Positions 24,351 to 33,472 are shown, numbered from the stretch's first letter. The stretch: DNA of 64,000 nt from Kribbella voronezhensis (GCF_004365175.1 NZ_SOCE01000001.1:5363004-5427003), one strand, 5' to 3'. Notes: generated from the letters alone by a model not told the origin. Made by a program: numbers and translations.

Positions 24351-25939
24351 GTGCCCGCCTCCTCCAGGACGTCGGGCAACTGCGCCACGAACACCGTCTC
24401 CGTACCGTCGCAGCCCAGGTTCGTCAGAGCGATGTCGCCACCGAGCCGCCGGGCGGTCTGGCGGGCGATCGCCAGCCCGAGCCCCCGGTCGGTACCGCGG
24501 CTGGAGATGCCCTCGACGAAGATCGCCTCGGTCTGCTCGGGCGATATCCCGTCGCCGGTGTTCGCCACCGAGATCACCAGCCGCGTGCCCTCCGACAGCA
24601 GGTCGACCTCGACCCCACCCGGACGACGCGTCGACGCGTGAGCCGCGTCCAGGGCGTTGTCGACCAGGTTGCCCAGAACCGTCACCACCTCGACCGGCGC
24701 GACCAGCCGCTGCTGGACCCAGCTGGCCTCGGACAGCGTCAGCGTCACCCCGAGCTCGGCCGCCCGGGCGGTCTTGGCCGCCATGAACGACCGGATGGTG
24801 GCGGATCGAACGGCCGGCGAGTCGCTGATCGAGTCGGCGTCCTGGAACTGGGTGACGGCTCGCAGGTACTCCAGTGCGTCGTCCTGCGCGTCAGCCTGCA
24901 ACAGCCCGAGAACCGTATGCATCCGATTCGCGAACTCGTGCCGCTGCGCGCGAAGGGCCCCGGTCATACTCCGTACTGCGTCCAGCTCGCTGGTCAGCTG
25001 CTCCAGGTCGGTGCGATCCCGCAGCGTCAGCACACTGCCCAGATCCCGGCCGTCACGATGGACCGGACGATGGTTGGCCACCAGCACCCGATCACCCGCC
25101 ACGGTGAGGATGTTGTCCGCCCGGTCGCCGTCGAGGACGGATCTCAACCGGGGCGGAAGATCCAGCTCGCTCAGCGAGATCCCCGGTTCCACCGGCCGGC
25201 CGAGCAGCCGGACCGCCTCGTCGTTGCACATCGTCACCCGGCGGTCGGTGTCGACCGCCAGGACGCCTTCGCCGATCCCGTGCAGCACCGCCTCGCGCTC
25301 GCGGACCAGATCGGCCAGGTCAGCCGGTTCCAGCCCGAACGTGCCGCGCTTCAGCACCCGGGACAGCCAGGTCGAACCGGCGACGCCGAGCAGCAGGGCT
25401 CCGACGGCGAACGGGGCGGTGGCGCCGATCAGATCCTCCAGCGCGTGCCGGATCTCGGCCGCGTCGAAGCCGACACTCACCTCACCGACGATCGCACCGG
25501 CCGAGTCACGGACCGGGACCTTGCCGCGCGCGGACAGCCCGAGCGTGCCGCGCTCGATGTTCACCACTTCGCGGCCGGACAGCGCTTCGGACGGGTCCGT
25601 GCTGACGGGTTTGCCGATCTGGTCCGGGGTCGGGTGGGCGAGCCGGATGCCGCGCGCATCGGTCACCACGACGAACAGTGCCCCGGTCGCCCGGGAGGCG
25701 TTGAGGGCGATCTGCTGGACCGCGGGCTGATCCCCGGCCCGGACGAGATCACCCAGGTGCTGCTCGGCCGCGACGGTGCGCGCGACGTTGAGTGCGCGTT
25801 GCTCGTACTGATGTTCCAGGCTCTGGTCGAGCAGCCAGGCGACCAGCCCGAAACCGATGCCGACGACCAGCGCGACCAGGCCGATCTGCAGCAGCAGGAG
25901 CTGCCGCGTGAAGCGCATGCCGCGCAATCGAGCCACCAT
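24347..25939 (-). CDS. CitA/DcuS-type sensor histidine kinase
   Basis: A 530-residue membrane kinase: first helix (about 13-38), a periplasmic sCache/PDC sensor (40-170) with VVTDARGIRLAHPTPDQIGK and ARGKVPVRDSAGAIVGEVSV, second helix (172-192), a cytoplasmic PAS domain (215-310), then QRHEFANRMH with phospho-His334 and a GHKL ATPase with NLVDNALDAA (424-433) and RGLGLAI. These are the hallmarks of carboxylate sensors. The ATG at 25939 follows a TACGGT box by 6 bases. The kinase gene comes first in the operon, then the response regulator. Confidence 0.9.
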   Translation of the reverse strand: MVARLRGMRFTRQLLLLQIGLVALVVGIGFGLVAWLLDQSLEHQYEQRALNVARTVAAEQHLGDLVRAGDQPAVQQIALNASRATGALFVVVTDARGIRLAHPTPDQIGKPVSTDPSEALSGREVVNIERGTLGLSARGKVPVRDSAGAIVGEVSVGFDAAEIRHALEDLIGATAPFAVGALLLGVAGSTWLSRVLKRGTFGLEPADLADLVREREAVLHGIGEGVLAVDTDRRVTMCNDEAVRLLGRPVEPGISLSELDLPPRLRSVLDGDRADNILTVAGDRVLVANHRPVHRDGRDLGSVLTLRDRTDLEQLTSELDAVRSMTGALRAQRHEFANRMHTVLGLLQADAQDDALEYLRAVTQFQDADSISDSPAVRSATIRSFMAAKTARAAELGVTLTLSEASWVQQRLVAPVEVVTVLGNLVDNALDAAHASTRRPGGVEVDLLSEGTRLVISVANTGDGISPEQTEAIFVEGISSRGTDRGLGLAIARQTARRLGGDIALTNLGCDGTETVFVAQLPDVLEEAGT

Positions 25940-25945
25940 CTGCCC

Positions 25946-25951
25946 ACCGTA
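25946..25951 (-). promoter_or_regulatory. -10 box of the two-component operon
   Basis: TACGGT (25951-25946), 6 bases, ATG 25939. The 186-base divergent spacer to the ABC importer (25940-26125) holds no clear palindrome; TACCTT at 26042-26047 could be the importer -10. Confidence 0.45.
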
Positions 25952-26125
25952 AACCCCGCTCTGAGCGAAATGCGCAGAACGCGGGCTATGGGGAATGGGC
26001 GGGTAACGACGGCAAGGGATCCCGTGGCCGCGAATCCTCCCTACCTTTTCGAAGCAACAGAGCTGTCATCCGCCGGCAAGGCGCCCGTAACCGGGCCGGC
26101 GGGTTCGAGGAGAGGTGGGCGAGCG

Positions 26126-26929
26126 ATGAGCTATCTGGTCGACATCGACCATGCGACCAAGCGGTTCCTGACCAGCGCGGGCACCGCCCACACCGCAGTA
26201 CAGGACATCACCCTGCAGGTGACGGCCGGTGAGTTCGTGGCCGTGGTCGGGCCGACCGGGTGCGGCAAGTCCACGACTTTGTCGCTCGTCTCGGGGCTCG
26301 AGCCGCCGTCCGAGGGCAGTGTGCGCGTCAACGGTCAACCGGTGCGGGGGATTCCGTCCGGCGTCGGGTACATGTTCCAGGCCGACGCCATGCTGCCGTG
26401 GCGGACCGTCCTGGCAAATGTTGCCTCCGGCCCCCTTTGGCAGGGCAAGCCGAAGGAGCAGGCCGACGCGCTGGCCCGGGACTGGGTCGCCCGGGTCGGC
26501 CTGGCCGGGTTCGAGGACTACTACATGCACCAGTTGTCCGGCGGCATGCGCAAACGGGTGGCGCTGGCGCAGACGCTGGTCAACGAGCCGTCGATCCTGC
26601 TGATGGACGAACCGTTCTCGGCCCTGGACGTCCAGACCCGGGCCCTGATGCAGAACGAACTGCTCGACCTGTGGTCCGGCACGAGCGCCGCGGTCATCTT
26701 CGTCACGCATGACCTGGAGGAGGCGATCACGCTCGCCGACCGGGTCGTGGTGATGACCGCCAGCCCGGCCCGGATCAAGGACACCTTCGAAGTCCACCTG
26801 GAGCGGCCCCGCAACGTCGAGGAGATCCGGATGACGCCCGAGTTCATCGCCATCTATCGCGAAGTGTGGAGTTCGCTGTCCGACGAGGTCGCGATCGCCC
26901 GGAAGACAGGAGCCTCTCGTGTTGCGTGA
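26126..26929 (+). CDS. NitT/TauT-type ABC transporter ATPase
   Basis: A 267-residue ATPase with Walker A GPTGCGKST (42-50), Q-loop MFQ, signature LSGGM (137-141), Walker B ILLMDEP (157-163) and the switch His in FVTHDLEEA. The sequence FQADAMLPWRTV is typical of the nitrate/sulfonate/taurine (SsuB/TauB) branch. It energises import with the downstream permease and lipoprotein. The start is set by the GAGGAGAGG site upstream. The permease gene overlaps its last 11 bases. Confidence 0.92.
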   Translation: MSYLVDIDHATKRFLTSAGTAHTAVQDITLQVTAGEFVAVVGPTGCGKSTTLSLVSGLEPPSEGSVRVNGQPVRGIPSGVGYMFQADAMLPWRTVLANVASGPLWQGKPKEQADALARDWVARVGLAGFEDYYMHQLSGGMRKRVALAQTLVNEPSILLMDEPFSALDVQTRALMQNELLDLWSGTSAAVIFVTHDLEEAITLADRVVVMTASPARIKDTFEVHLERPRNVEEIRMTPEFIAIYREVWSSLSDEVAIARKTGASRVA

Positions 26930-27761
26930 TTCCCGCCGCACCGGCCGATCGGCCGTCGCCGTACGGCGACGGCACAAGACGCTCGTCTATGCGCTCCGCT
27001 TGCTGCTGCTGGTGCTGATCCTCGGTGGCTGGGAGCTGTCCGTCAGCTTGTGGCTCGACCCGTTCTTCTACTCCAAGCCCAGCCTGATCTGGGACAAGCT
27101 GGTCATCTGGTTCACCGACGGCACCGCGCAGGGCTCGATCTGGGCCCAGATCGGCGTGACGCTGCAGGAGGCCGCTCTCGGCTTCGTCCTCGGCTCGCTG
27201 GTCGGCGTCATCCTCGGCATCCTGCTCGGCCGCGCCCGGCTGCTTGCCGAGGTCGTCTCGCCGTACATCCAGGCCCTCAACGCCGTACCGCGGATCGTGC
27301 TGGCGGCGTTGTTCGTGATCTGGTTCGGGCTCGGGATGGAGTCCAAGATCGCCACCGCGTTCGTGCTGGTCTTCTTCCCGGTCTTCTTCAACGCCTTCCA
27401 GGGTGCCCGCGAGGTCGACCGCAACCTGGTCAACAACGCTCGCATCCTGGGCGCCGGCCGGGGCCAGGTGCTCTGGTCGATCGTGGTCCCGAGTTCGACG
27501 TCGTGGATCCTGGCGTCCCTGCACACCGCCTTCGGGTTCGCCCTGATCGGCGCCATCGTCGGTGAGTACACCGGCGCCACCCGGGGTCTGGGCCTGCTGA
27601 TCAGCACCGCCCAAGGCTCCTTCGACGCAGCCGGCATCTACGCCGGAATGCTGATCACCACCGTGCTCGCACTGCTGGCCGAGGTCGTGCTCGGCCTGGC
27701 CGAACGGCGGTTGCTGCGCTGGCGTCCACCGGCCCAGGCATCCTTCGTCGCCGCCATCTGA
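26919..27761 (+). CDS. NitT/TauT-type ABC transporter permease
   Basis: A 280-residue permease with about six membrane helices. The EAA-type cytoplasmic loop is around FQGAREVDRNLVNNARILGA, and NAVPRIVLAALFVIWFGLGM is the typical SsuC/TauC segment. It starts at GTG 26919 inside the end of the ATPase gene, giving translational coupling. Together the three genes form a complete importer. Codon use matches its neighbours. Confidence 0.9.
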   Translation: MLRDSRRTGRSAVAVRRRHKTLVYALRLLLLVLILGGWELSVSLWLDPFFYSKPSLIWDKLVIWFTDGTAQGSIWAQIGVTLQEAALGFVLGSLVGVILGILLGRARLLAEVVSPYIQALNAVPRIVLAALFVIWFGLGMESKIATAFVLVFFPVFFNAFQGAREVDRNLVNNARILGAGRGQVLWSIVVPSSTSWILASLHTAFGFALIGAIVGEYTGATRGLGLLISTAQGSFDAAGIYAGMLITTVLALLAEVVLGLAERRLLRWRPPAQASFVAAI

Positions 27762-27780
27762 CTTCCCCTAGGAGACAACC

Positions 27781-28827
27781 GTGACAATCCGTCCTGCTGC
27801 AATCGGCGTCCCCGTGCTGGCCGCCGCCCTCGTCCTCACCGGCTGCCAGACCCAGAACAAGTCCGGTACGTCGTCCGGCTCGTCGTCCTCGGACAAGGTC
27901 ACCATCATGGTCGGCGGTGCGGCCAAGGTGATCTACATGCCGGCCAAACTGACCGAACAACTCGGCTACTTCAAGGACCAGGGGCTGAACGTCGAACTCG
28001 TCGACACCCCCGCCGGCGTCACCGCCGAGACCGCGCTGCTGGCCAACCAGGCCCAAGGGGTCGTCGGCTTCTACGACCACACCATCGACATGCAGGCCAA
28101 GGGCAAGTGCCTGCAGAGCGTCGTCCAGTTCGCGAACGTGCCGGGCGAGGTCGAGATGGTGTCCAAGGCCCAGGCCGGCACGATCAAGAGCCCGGCGGAC
28201 TTCAAGGGCCGCAAGCTCGGCGTCACGAGTGCCGGGTCGTCGACCGACTTCCTGACCCAGTACCTAGCCGGCAACGCCGGGGTCGGGACGGCCGACTACA
28301 CGACCGTCAAGGCCGGCGCGGACTCGACATTCATCGCCGCGATGAACTCCGGCGGCATCGACGCCGGGATGACGACCGACCCGACCGTCGCACGGCTGAC
28401 GAAGACGGGCGACGGCAAGATCCTGCTGGACCTGCGGACCGAGGAGGGCACGAAGAAGGCGCTCGGAGGGTTGTACCCGGCGAGCTCGCTCTACATGGCG
28501 TGCGACTACGTTGCCGCGCACAAGGACGTCGTACAGAAGCTGGCGAACGCTTTCGTGAAGACGCTCGGGTTCATCACGAGCAACGACGCGGCGACCATCG
28601 CCGCCAAGATGCCGGCCGACTACGCGGGCACCGACAAGCAGCTCTACATCAAGTCGATCACCGACTCCAAGGGCATGTTCAACGCCACCGGGGTGATGGA
28701 CCCCGACGGCGCCAAGAACGCGCTCGCGGTCCTCGGCAAGTTCTCCCCGGCGGTCAAGCCGAAGAAGGACACCATCGACATCGCCAAGACCTACACCACA
28801 GAATTCGCGAAAGCCGCCAAGAGCTGA
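27781..28827 (+). CDS. NMT1/SsuA-like substrate-binding lipoprotein
   Basis: A 348-residue lipoprotein: signal peptide with lipobox LTGC (Cys22), a Ser/Gly-rich linker, then a type-II periplasmic binding fold with GGAAKVIYMPAKLTEQLGYF, LGVTSAGSSTDFLTQYLA and GGIDAGMTTDPTVARL, as in NMT1/SsuA/TauA proteins. GTG 27781 follows a TAGGAGA site. It would capture the substrate outside the membrane for the permease. The two-component pair across the divergent spacer senses carboxylates by family, so the ligand could be an aromatic or aliphatic carboxylate or sulfonate; this is a guess. Confidence 0.9.
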   Translation: MTIRPAAIGVPVLAAALVLTGCQTQNKSGTSSGSSSSDKVTIMVGGAAKVIYMPAKLTEQLGYFKDQGLNVELVDTPAGVTAETALLANQAQGVVGFYDHTIDMQAKGKCLQSVVQFANVPGEVEMVSKAQAGTIKSPADFKGRKLGVTSAGSSTDFLTQYLAGNAGVGTADYTTVKAGADSTFIAAMNSGGIDAGMTTDPTVARLTKTGDGKILLDLRTEEGTKKALGGLYPASSLYMACDYVAAHKDVVQKLANAFVKTLGFITSNDAATIAAKMPADYAGTDKQLYIKSITDSKGMFNATGVMDPDGAKNALAVLGKFSPAVKPKKDTIDIAKTYTTEFAKAAKS

Positions 28828-28840
28828 AAACCCGAAAATA

Positions 28841-28928
28841 GAACAGCAACAACTACCAAAGAAGAATTGATAGTTGTGCTTTGGAACGCGGAAGGCCGCC
28901 CGTAGCTCGTAGCTGCGGGCGGCCTTCC
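28841..28928. terminator. Double stem-loop: AT-rich element plus strong terminator
   Basis: GGAAGGCCGCCCG (28890-28902) pairs perfectly over 13 bases with CGGGCGGCCTTCC (28916-28928); AGCT pairs extend it inside the loop. Just before it an unusually AT-rich 45 bases (28841-28885) offers two alternative stems, ACAACTA/TAGTTGT and CCAAAG/CTTTGG. It separates the ABC operon from the convergent sdh operon and should stop transcription from both sides. Confidence 0.85.
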
Positions 28929-28934
28929 GGGGTG

Positions 28935-29687
28935 TTACGGGGTGCGGCGGCGGATCTTGTTGCCGAGCCAGACGATCGGGTCGTACTTGCGATCGGCGAC
29001 GCGTTCCTTCATCGGGATGAGGGCGTTGTCGGTGATCTTGATGTGCTCGGGGCAGACCTCGGTGCAGCACTTGGTGATGTTGCAGAAGCCGAGGCCGTGC
29101 TCCTCCTGGGCCGCGTTCTTGCGGTCGGCGGCGTCCAGCGGGTGCATGTCCAGTTCGGCGATGCGCATCAGGAAGCGCGGACCGGAGAAGGACTCCTTGT
29201 TCTCCTCGTGGTCACGGATCACGTGGCAGGTGTCCTGGCACAGGAAGCACTCGATGCACTTGCGGAACTCCTGCGAGCGCTCCACGTCGACCTGCTGCAT
29301 CCGGTACTCGCCCGGCTTCAGGTCGGCCGGCGGCGTGAACGCGGGGATCTCGCGGGCCTTCTGGTAGTTGAAGGAGACGTCGGTGACCAGGTCACGGATC
29401 ACCGGGAAGGTGCGCATCGGCGTGACCGTGACGACCTCGTCCTCTTCGAACGTGTTCATCCGGCACATGCACATCAGTTTCGGCTTGCCGTTGATCTCGG
29501 CGCTGCAGGAGCCGCACTTGCCGGCCTTGCAGTTCCACCGAACCGCCAGGTCCGGCGCCTGGGTGCCCTGCAGCCGGTGGATGACGTCGAGGACGACCTC
29601 GCCCTCGTTCACCTCGACCTCGTAGTCCTTGAGGTCACCGCCCTCGGCATCCCCACGCCAGACCCGGAACTTGCCCTTGTAACTCAT
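28935..29687 (-). CDS. sdhB: Succinate dehydrogenase iron-sulfur subunit
   Basis: The 250-residue subunit carries the plant-type [2Fe-2S] ligands Cys53, Cys58, Cys61 and Cys73, then CIECFLCQDTC (144-154) and a second cysteine group around CNITKCCTEVCP for the [4Fe-4S] and [3Fe-4S] clusters. Electrons pass from the flavoprotein to menaquinone. The ATG at 29687 overlaps the stop of sdhA (ATGA), so translation is coupled. Length and order match the Sdh1-type enzyme of mycobacteria (Rv0247c), which is the likely counterpart. Confidence 0.95.
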   Translation of the reverse strand: MSYKGKFRVWRGDAEGGDLKDYEVEVNEGEVVLDVIHRLQGTQAPDLAVRWNCKAGKCGSCSAEINGKPKLMCMCRMNTFEEDEVVTVTPMRTFPVIRDLVTDVSFNYQKAREIPAFTPPADLKPGEYRMQQVDVERSQEFRKCIECFLCQDTCHVIRDHEENKESFSGPRFLMRIAELDMHPLDAADRKNAAQEEHGLGFCNITKCCTEVCPEHIKITDNALIPMKERVADRKYDPIVWLGNKIRRRTP

Positions 29688-31576
29688 GCCGGCAGTTCCT
29701 CCTCGGTCAGGTACTTCTTCAGCTCGTCCAGCTCGAACAGTTCCAGCAGGTCCTCGCGCATCGGGATCTGGTCCTTCTTGACCACGTCGACCCCGCCGTC
29801 GGCCTGCAGCGAGCAGACCAGCAGCAGCTTGCGCCAGTCGGCGTTCATGCCCGGGAAGTCGTCGCGGGTGTGACCGCCGCGGGACTCCTCGCGCAGCAGG
29901 GCCGCCTTCGCGACGCACTCCGACACGGTCAGCATGTTGCGCAGGTCCAGCGCGAGGTGCCAGCCCGGGTTGAACTGCCGGTGCCCCTCGACCGTCATCT
30001 TCGCGATCCGGCCACGGAACTCGGCCAGCTTCGCCAGCGCCTGCTCCATCTCCTCGGCCTTGCGGATGATGCCGACCAGGTCGTTCATCGACTGCTGCAG
30101 TTCCTGGTGGATCGTGTACGGGTTCTCGCCGCCCTCGAGTTCGAAGGGCGCGAGCGCCTCGGCCGCTGCCGCGTCGATGTCGGCCTCGGCGATCTTCGGC
30201 CGGTTCTGGCCGAGCGACTCGACGTACATCGCCGCGCCGGCACCGGCCCGGCGGCCGAACACGAGCAGGTCGGACAGCGAGTTGCCGCCCAGCCGGTTCG
30301 ACCCGTGCATGCCGCCGGCGACCTCACCGGCCGCGAACAGACCCGGTACGACGGACGACGCGGTGTCCGGGTCGACCTCGACGCCACCCATCACGTAGTG
30401 ACAGGTCGGCCCGACCTCCATCGGCTCGGCCGTGATGTCGACGTCCGCCAGTTCCTTGAACTGGTGGTGCATCGACGGCAGTCGGCGCTTGATCTCCTCG
30501 GCCGGGAGCCGCGACGACACATCCAGGAAGACACCGCCGTGCGGCGTACCGCGGCCGGCCTTCACCTCGGAGTTGATCGCCCGGGCGACCTCGTCACGCG
30601 GCAGCAGTTCCGGTGGCCGCCGGTTGTTGTCGGCGTCCTTGTACCAGCGGTCGGCCTCTTCCTCGGTCTCCGCGTACTGCGCGCGGAACACGTCCGGCAC
30701 GTAGTCGAACATGAACCGCTTGCCCTCGGAGTTCTTCAGCACGCCGCCGTCACCGCGGACCGACTCGGTGACCAGGATGCCCTTCACCGACGGCGGCCAG
30801 ACCATGCCGGTCGGGTGGAACTGGATGAACTCCATGTTGATCAGCGTCGCGCCGGCCCGCATCGCCAGGGCGTGCCCGTCACCCGTGTACTCCCACGAGT
30901 TCGAGGTGACCTTGAACGACTTGCCGACACCGCCGGTGGCCAGGATGACCGCGGGCGCGTCGAACAGGATGAAGCGGCCCGACTCACGCCAGTAGCCGAA
31001 GGCACCTGATATAGCTGCGGTGTCGCCGGCTGTGTTGTCAAGAAGCAACTCGGTGATCGTGCACTCGGCGTACACCTTGAGGTTGGCCTCGTAGTCGCCG
31101 GTGGCCGCGAAGTCCTCCTGCTGCAGCGAGACGATCTTCTGCTGCAGGGTGCGGATGAGTTCGAGCCCGGTCCGGTCGCCGACGTGGGCGAGCCGCGGGT
31201 AGGTGTGACCGCCGAAGTTGCGCTGGCTGATCTTGCCGTCCGGGGTGCGGTCGAACAGGGCGCCGTACGTCTCCAGTTCCCAGACCCGGTCGGGGGCTTC
31301 CTGCGCGTGCAGTTCCGCCATCCGCCAGTTGTTCAGGAACTTTCCGCCGCGCATCGTGTCGCGGTAGTGGGTCTGCCAGTTGTCGTTGGAGTTCGCGTTG
31401 CCCATCGCCGCCGCGCAGCCGCCCTCGGCCATCACGGTGTGCGCCTTGCCGAACAGCGACTTGCAGACGATCGCGGTGCGCTTGCCCTGTTCGCGGGCCT
31501 CGATCGCGGCCCGCAGACCGGCGCCGCCGGCGCCGATCACGATCACGTCGTATTGGTGTCGTTCCAGCTCAGTCAT
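29684..31576 (-). CDS. sdhA: Succinate dehydrogenase flavoprotein subunit
   Basis: A 630-residue flavoprotein with the FAD-binding GAGGAG (15-20), the region around AHTVMAEGG that carries the covalent-FAD His in this family, QFHPTGM, and the capping-domain Arg-containing VTESVRGDGG. It oxidises succinate to fumarate in the citric-acid cycle. The sequence lacks the SHTVAAQGG form of classical SdhA and is closer to the Sdh1 (Rv0248c-like) branch, used for aerobic growth in mycobacteria. It lies between the membrane-anchor gene and sdhB. Confidence 0.95.
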   Translation of the reverse strand: MTELERHQYDVIVIGAGGAGLRAAIEAREQGKRTAIVCKSLFGKAHTVMAEGGCAAAMGNANSNDNWQTHYRDTMRGGKFLNNWRMAELHAQEAPDRVWELETYGALFDRTPDGKISQRNFGGHTYPRLAHVGDRTGLELIRTLQQKIVSLQQEDFAATGDYEANLKVYAECTITELLLDNTAGDTAAISGAFGYWRESGRFILFDAPAVILATGGVGKSFKVTSNSWEYTGDGHALAMRAGATLINMEFIQFHPTGMVWPPSVKGILVTESVRGDGGVLKNSEGKRFMFDYVPDVFRAQYAETEEEADRWYKDADNNRRPPELLPRDEVARAINSEVKAGRGTPHGGVFLDVSSRLPAEEIKRRLPSMHHQFKELADVDITAEPMEVGPTCHYVMGGVEVDPDTASSVVPGLFAAGEVAGGMHGSNRLGGNSLSDLLVFGRRAGAGAAMYVESLGQNRPKIAEADIDAAAAEALAPFELEGGENPYTIHQELQQSMNDLVGIIRKAEEMEQALAKLAEFRGRIAKMTVEGHRQFNPGWHLALDLRNMLTVSECVAKAALLREESRGGHTRDDFPGMNADWRKLLLVCSLQADGGVDVVKKDQIPMREDLLELFELDELKKYLTEEELPA

Positions 31577-31594
31577 AAGTGTGATGCGTCCGAA

Positions 31595-32395
31595 TCAGTT
31601 GATGAAGCGCAGGTCGGAGAACCAGCCGGCCGAGACCGACATGATGTACGCGTCGGTGATGATCACGGTGAAGAGCGAGATCATCGCGTACGTGCCGTGC
31701 TTGGGATTCAGCTTCGACACGAAGGTCCAGTACCGGTAGCGCAACGGGTGCTTGGAGAAGTTCTTCAGCCGGCCGCCGACGATGTGCCGGCAGGCGTGGC
31801 AGGACAGCGTGTACATCCACAGCATCACCAGGTTGATCCAGATGATCAGCGTGCCCAGGCCGATGCCGAAGCCGCCGTCCTTGCCGTGGAAGGCCTGCGT
31901 GCCGTCGTAGACGTTGAGCAGACCGAAGACCAGCGCGCCGTAGAAGAAGTAGCGGTGCAGGTTCAGCGCGACCAGCGGGAACTTCCGCTCACCCGTGTAC
32001 TTCTTGTGCGGCTCCGGGACGGCACAGGCCGACGGGGCGAAGAAGAGCGAGCGGTAGCCGGCCTTGCGGTAGTAGTAGCAGGTGCCGCGGAAGCCGGCCA
32101 GCACCACGAACGTGATGATGCTGAACGGGATGACCCGGGGGAAGTCCCCGAACCAGGTGCCCAGGTGACTCGAGCCCTCGACACAGGAGGACGTCACGCA
32201 CGGCGAGTACAGCGGGGTCAGGTAGTGGTACGCGTCGACCCAGTAGTACTTGTTCATGAAGATCCGGACCGTCGCGTAGACGACGAAGAAGGCCAGGATC
32301 ACACCGATCCGCAAGGGCGCCAGCCACCAGCGATCGGTCCGGAGCGTCTTCTGCTTGATCTGCGCGCGCCCGGGGGCGCTGACTCCCGTGGCCAT
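31595..32395 (-). CDS. sdhC: Sdh1-type succinate dehydrogenase membrane anchor
   Basis: A 266-residue membrane protein with about five helices and His residues suited to haem ligation (HRYFFYGALVFGLLNVYDG, YTLSCHACRHIVGG). It replaces the usual two small SdhC/SdhD anchors and resembles the single-anchor Rv0249c type. It would hold the enzyme in the membrane and reduce menaquinone. Its ATG overlaps the stop of the small upstream gene by one base (TGATG), so the four genes form one coupled operon. Confidence 0.85.
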   Translation of the reverse strand: MATGVSAPGRAQIKQKTLRTDRWWLAPLRIGVILAFFVVYATVRIFMNKYYWVDAYHYLTPLYSPCVTSSCVEGSSHLGTWFGDFPRVIPFSIITFVVLAGFRGTCYYYRKAGYRSLFFAPSACAVPEPHKKYTGERKFPLVALNLHRYFFYGALVFGLLNVYDGTQAFHGKDGGFGIGLGTLIIWINLVMLWMYTLSCHACRHIVGGRLKNFSKHPLRYRYWTFVSKLNPKHGTYAMISLFTVIITDAYIMSVSAGWFSDLRFIN

Positions 32396-32688
32396 CAGGG
32401 AGCGTGCCGGTCAGGTGCGCCGAAGCCTTCGTGCTCCGCGTCGGTCCACATGGACGCGTCGTATTCCACGTCGGGGATCTCCTCGAGTTCCTCCGGAACA
32501 GGTCCGGGTCTGTGATGCGGGTCGGGAGGGCCGAGCTCTACCAGGTCGTCACTCAGCCTGGCCACGTCGGACACCAACCGGCGGACGCCGAGGGTGTCAC
32601 CGTACTCCTGGCTGAGCTTGCCCACTGTGGTGTGCAACACCTCGAGAGCACGCTGCACTGCTGCCACAGTGCTGTTGCCGTCGCCCAT
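32395..32688 (-). CDS. Small unknown protein leading the sdh operon
   Basis: A 97-residue acidic protein starting MGDGNSTVAAVQRALEVLHT, with one long helix (about 5-55, TVGKLSQEYGDTLGVRRLVS DVARLSDDL) and a Pro/Glu-rich tail. I do not recognise its function. ATG 32688 has a GGAG site 5 bases upstream; GTG 32694 is less likely. The one-base overlap with sdhC implies coupled expression, so an assembly or regulatory role for succinate dehydrogenase is a reasonable guess. Confidence 0.7.
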   Translation of the reverse strand: MGDGNSTVAAVQRALEVLHTTVGKLSQEYGDTLGVRRLVSDVARLSDDLVELGPPDPHHRPGPVPEELEEIPDVEYDASMWTDAEHEGFGAPDRHAP

Positions 32689-32780
32689 ACCGACTCCAGT
32701 GATGGTTTTGTCGCTGTAAGTATGGGCACACTTTGCCCTCGCTCGGCGCACAACGGAAGACCTGTCGGTACGGCGTGTTT

Positions 32781-33422
32781 CTACTTAGGTTCCCCTGAGT
32801 TGCCGATGGCCGACAGGTGGAGTAATGGAGTGAATCCGCCCTGCAGGACAACGAGATTCGCCGGTGGCGTCAGTACTTCGACCTCCCGGTGGCCGGGCAC
32901 TTCCACGGCTGCGGCATAGCCCCTCCACGACCACGGCAGCACCGACCCGTCGAGCACGAGCGCGGGCGATCCGTCGTACCGGATCATCGCGCCGGTGGGG
33001 AGATCGGCCAGTGCGGCGATGGTCGTGCGTTGCCGGCGGGTGCGTGGTTCGACACGTTCCAGATGGAGTTGGGCGTCCATCTCGGCGGCGCGAGGGCGGG
33101 TGGGCAGACCGTGCCCGGCGGCCCAGGCGCCGGCGTACAGGAGGAAGTCGCGGCGTCGGCAGTAGGCGCACGGACGGTGGCCGGCGGCAAGTGCTACGGC
33201 TTCGTCGAAGAAGAACAGCGCGGTCCAGCGTCCTGGTGGCATCGGGTCACGCTGCACGCCCTTCCAGTCGAGCACGCAGCAGATCCAGGCCTTCGACCGC
33301 CACCGGGTCGTCCCCAGCCGCCGGTCGACACCGTGCAGGGATCCGCGATTGCCCATCAGCAGACCGCGGCCCGGCTCGGCCACGATCTCCTGGGTGGGCA
33401 ACACCCTGTTCTGCAACGGCAT
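32781..33422 (-). CDS. Conserved actinobacterial protein of unknown function
   Basis: This 213-residue soluble protein begins MPLQNRVLPTQEIVAEPGRG and contains RGLLMGNRGSLH, LFFFDEAVALAAGHRPC and a Cys pair GHRPCAYCRRRDF (about 92-104) that could bind metal. I recall close relatives in Streptomyces and Nocardioides annotated as hypothetical. The ATG at 33422 sits 6 bases after a CAGGAT box of a PafBC-like promoter. It is divergent from the NUDIX gene with 50 bases between starts. The promoter suggests a damage-response role. Confidence 0.7.
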   Translation of the reverse strand: MPLQNRVLPTQEIVAEPGRGLLMGNRGSLHGVDRRLGTTRWRSKAWICCVLDWKGVQRDPMPPGRWTALFFFDEAVALAAGHRPCAYCRRRDFLLYAGAWAAGHGLPTRPRAAEMDAQLHLERVEPRTRRQRTTIAALADLPTGAMIRYDGSPALVLDGSVLPWSWRGYAAAVEVPGHREVEVLTPPANLVVLQGGFTPLLHLSAIGNSGEPK

Positions 33423-33428
33423 GTCCGC

Positions 33429-33451
33429 ATCCTGCCCCAGTGCGCCGACAG
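33429..33451 (-). promoter_or_regulatory. PafBC/RecA-NDp-like promoter
   Basis: On the minus strand CTGTCGGCG (33451-33443), 8 bases, CAGGAT (33434-33429), 6 bases, ATG 33422. The GAAACTGTCGGCG core is identical to the copies at rmuC and at 7010, with only that first half conserved. Confidence 0.55.
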
Positions 33452-33472
33452 TTTCTGGCACAGTGCTCACCC

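Noticed and set aside
25940..26125. TPP or other riboswitch upstream of the NMT1-type importer
   Set aside because: The conserved thiamine-box sequences (CTGAGA, ACCTGA) are absent and the leader is short.
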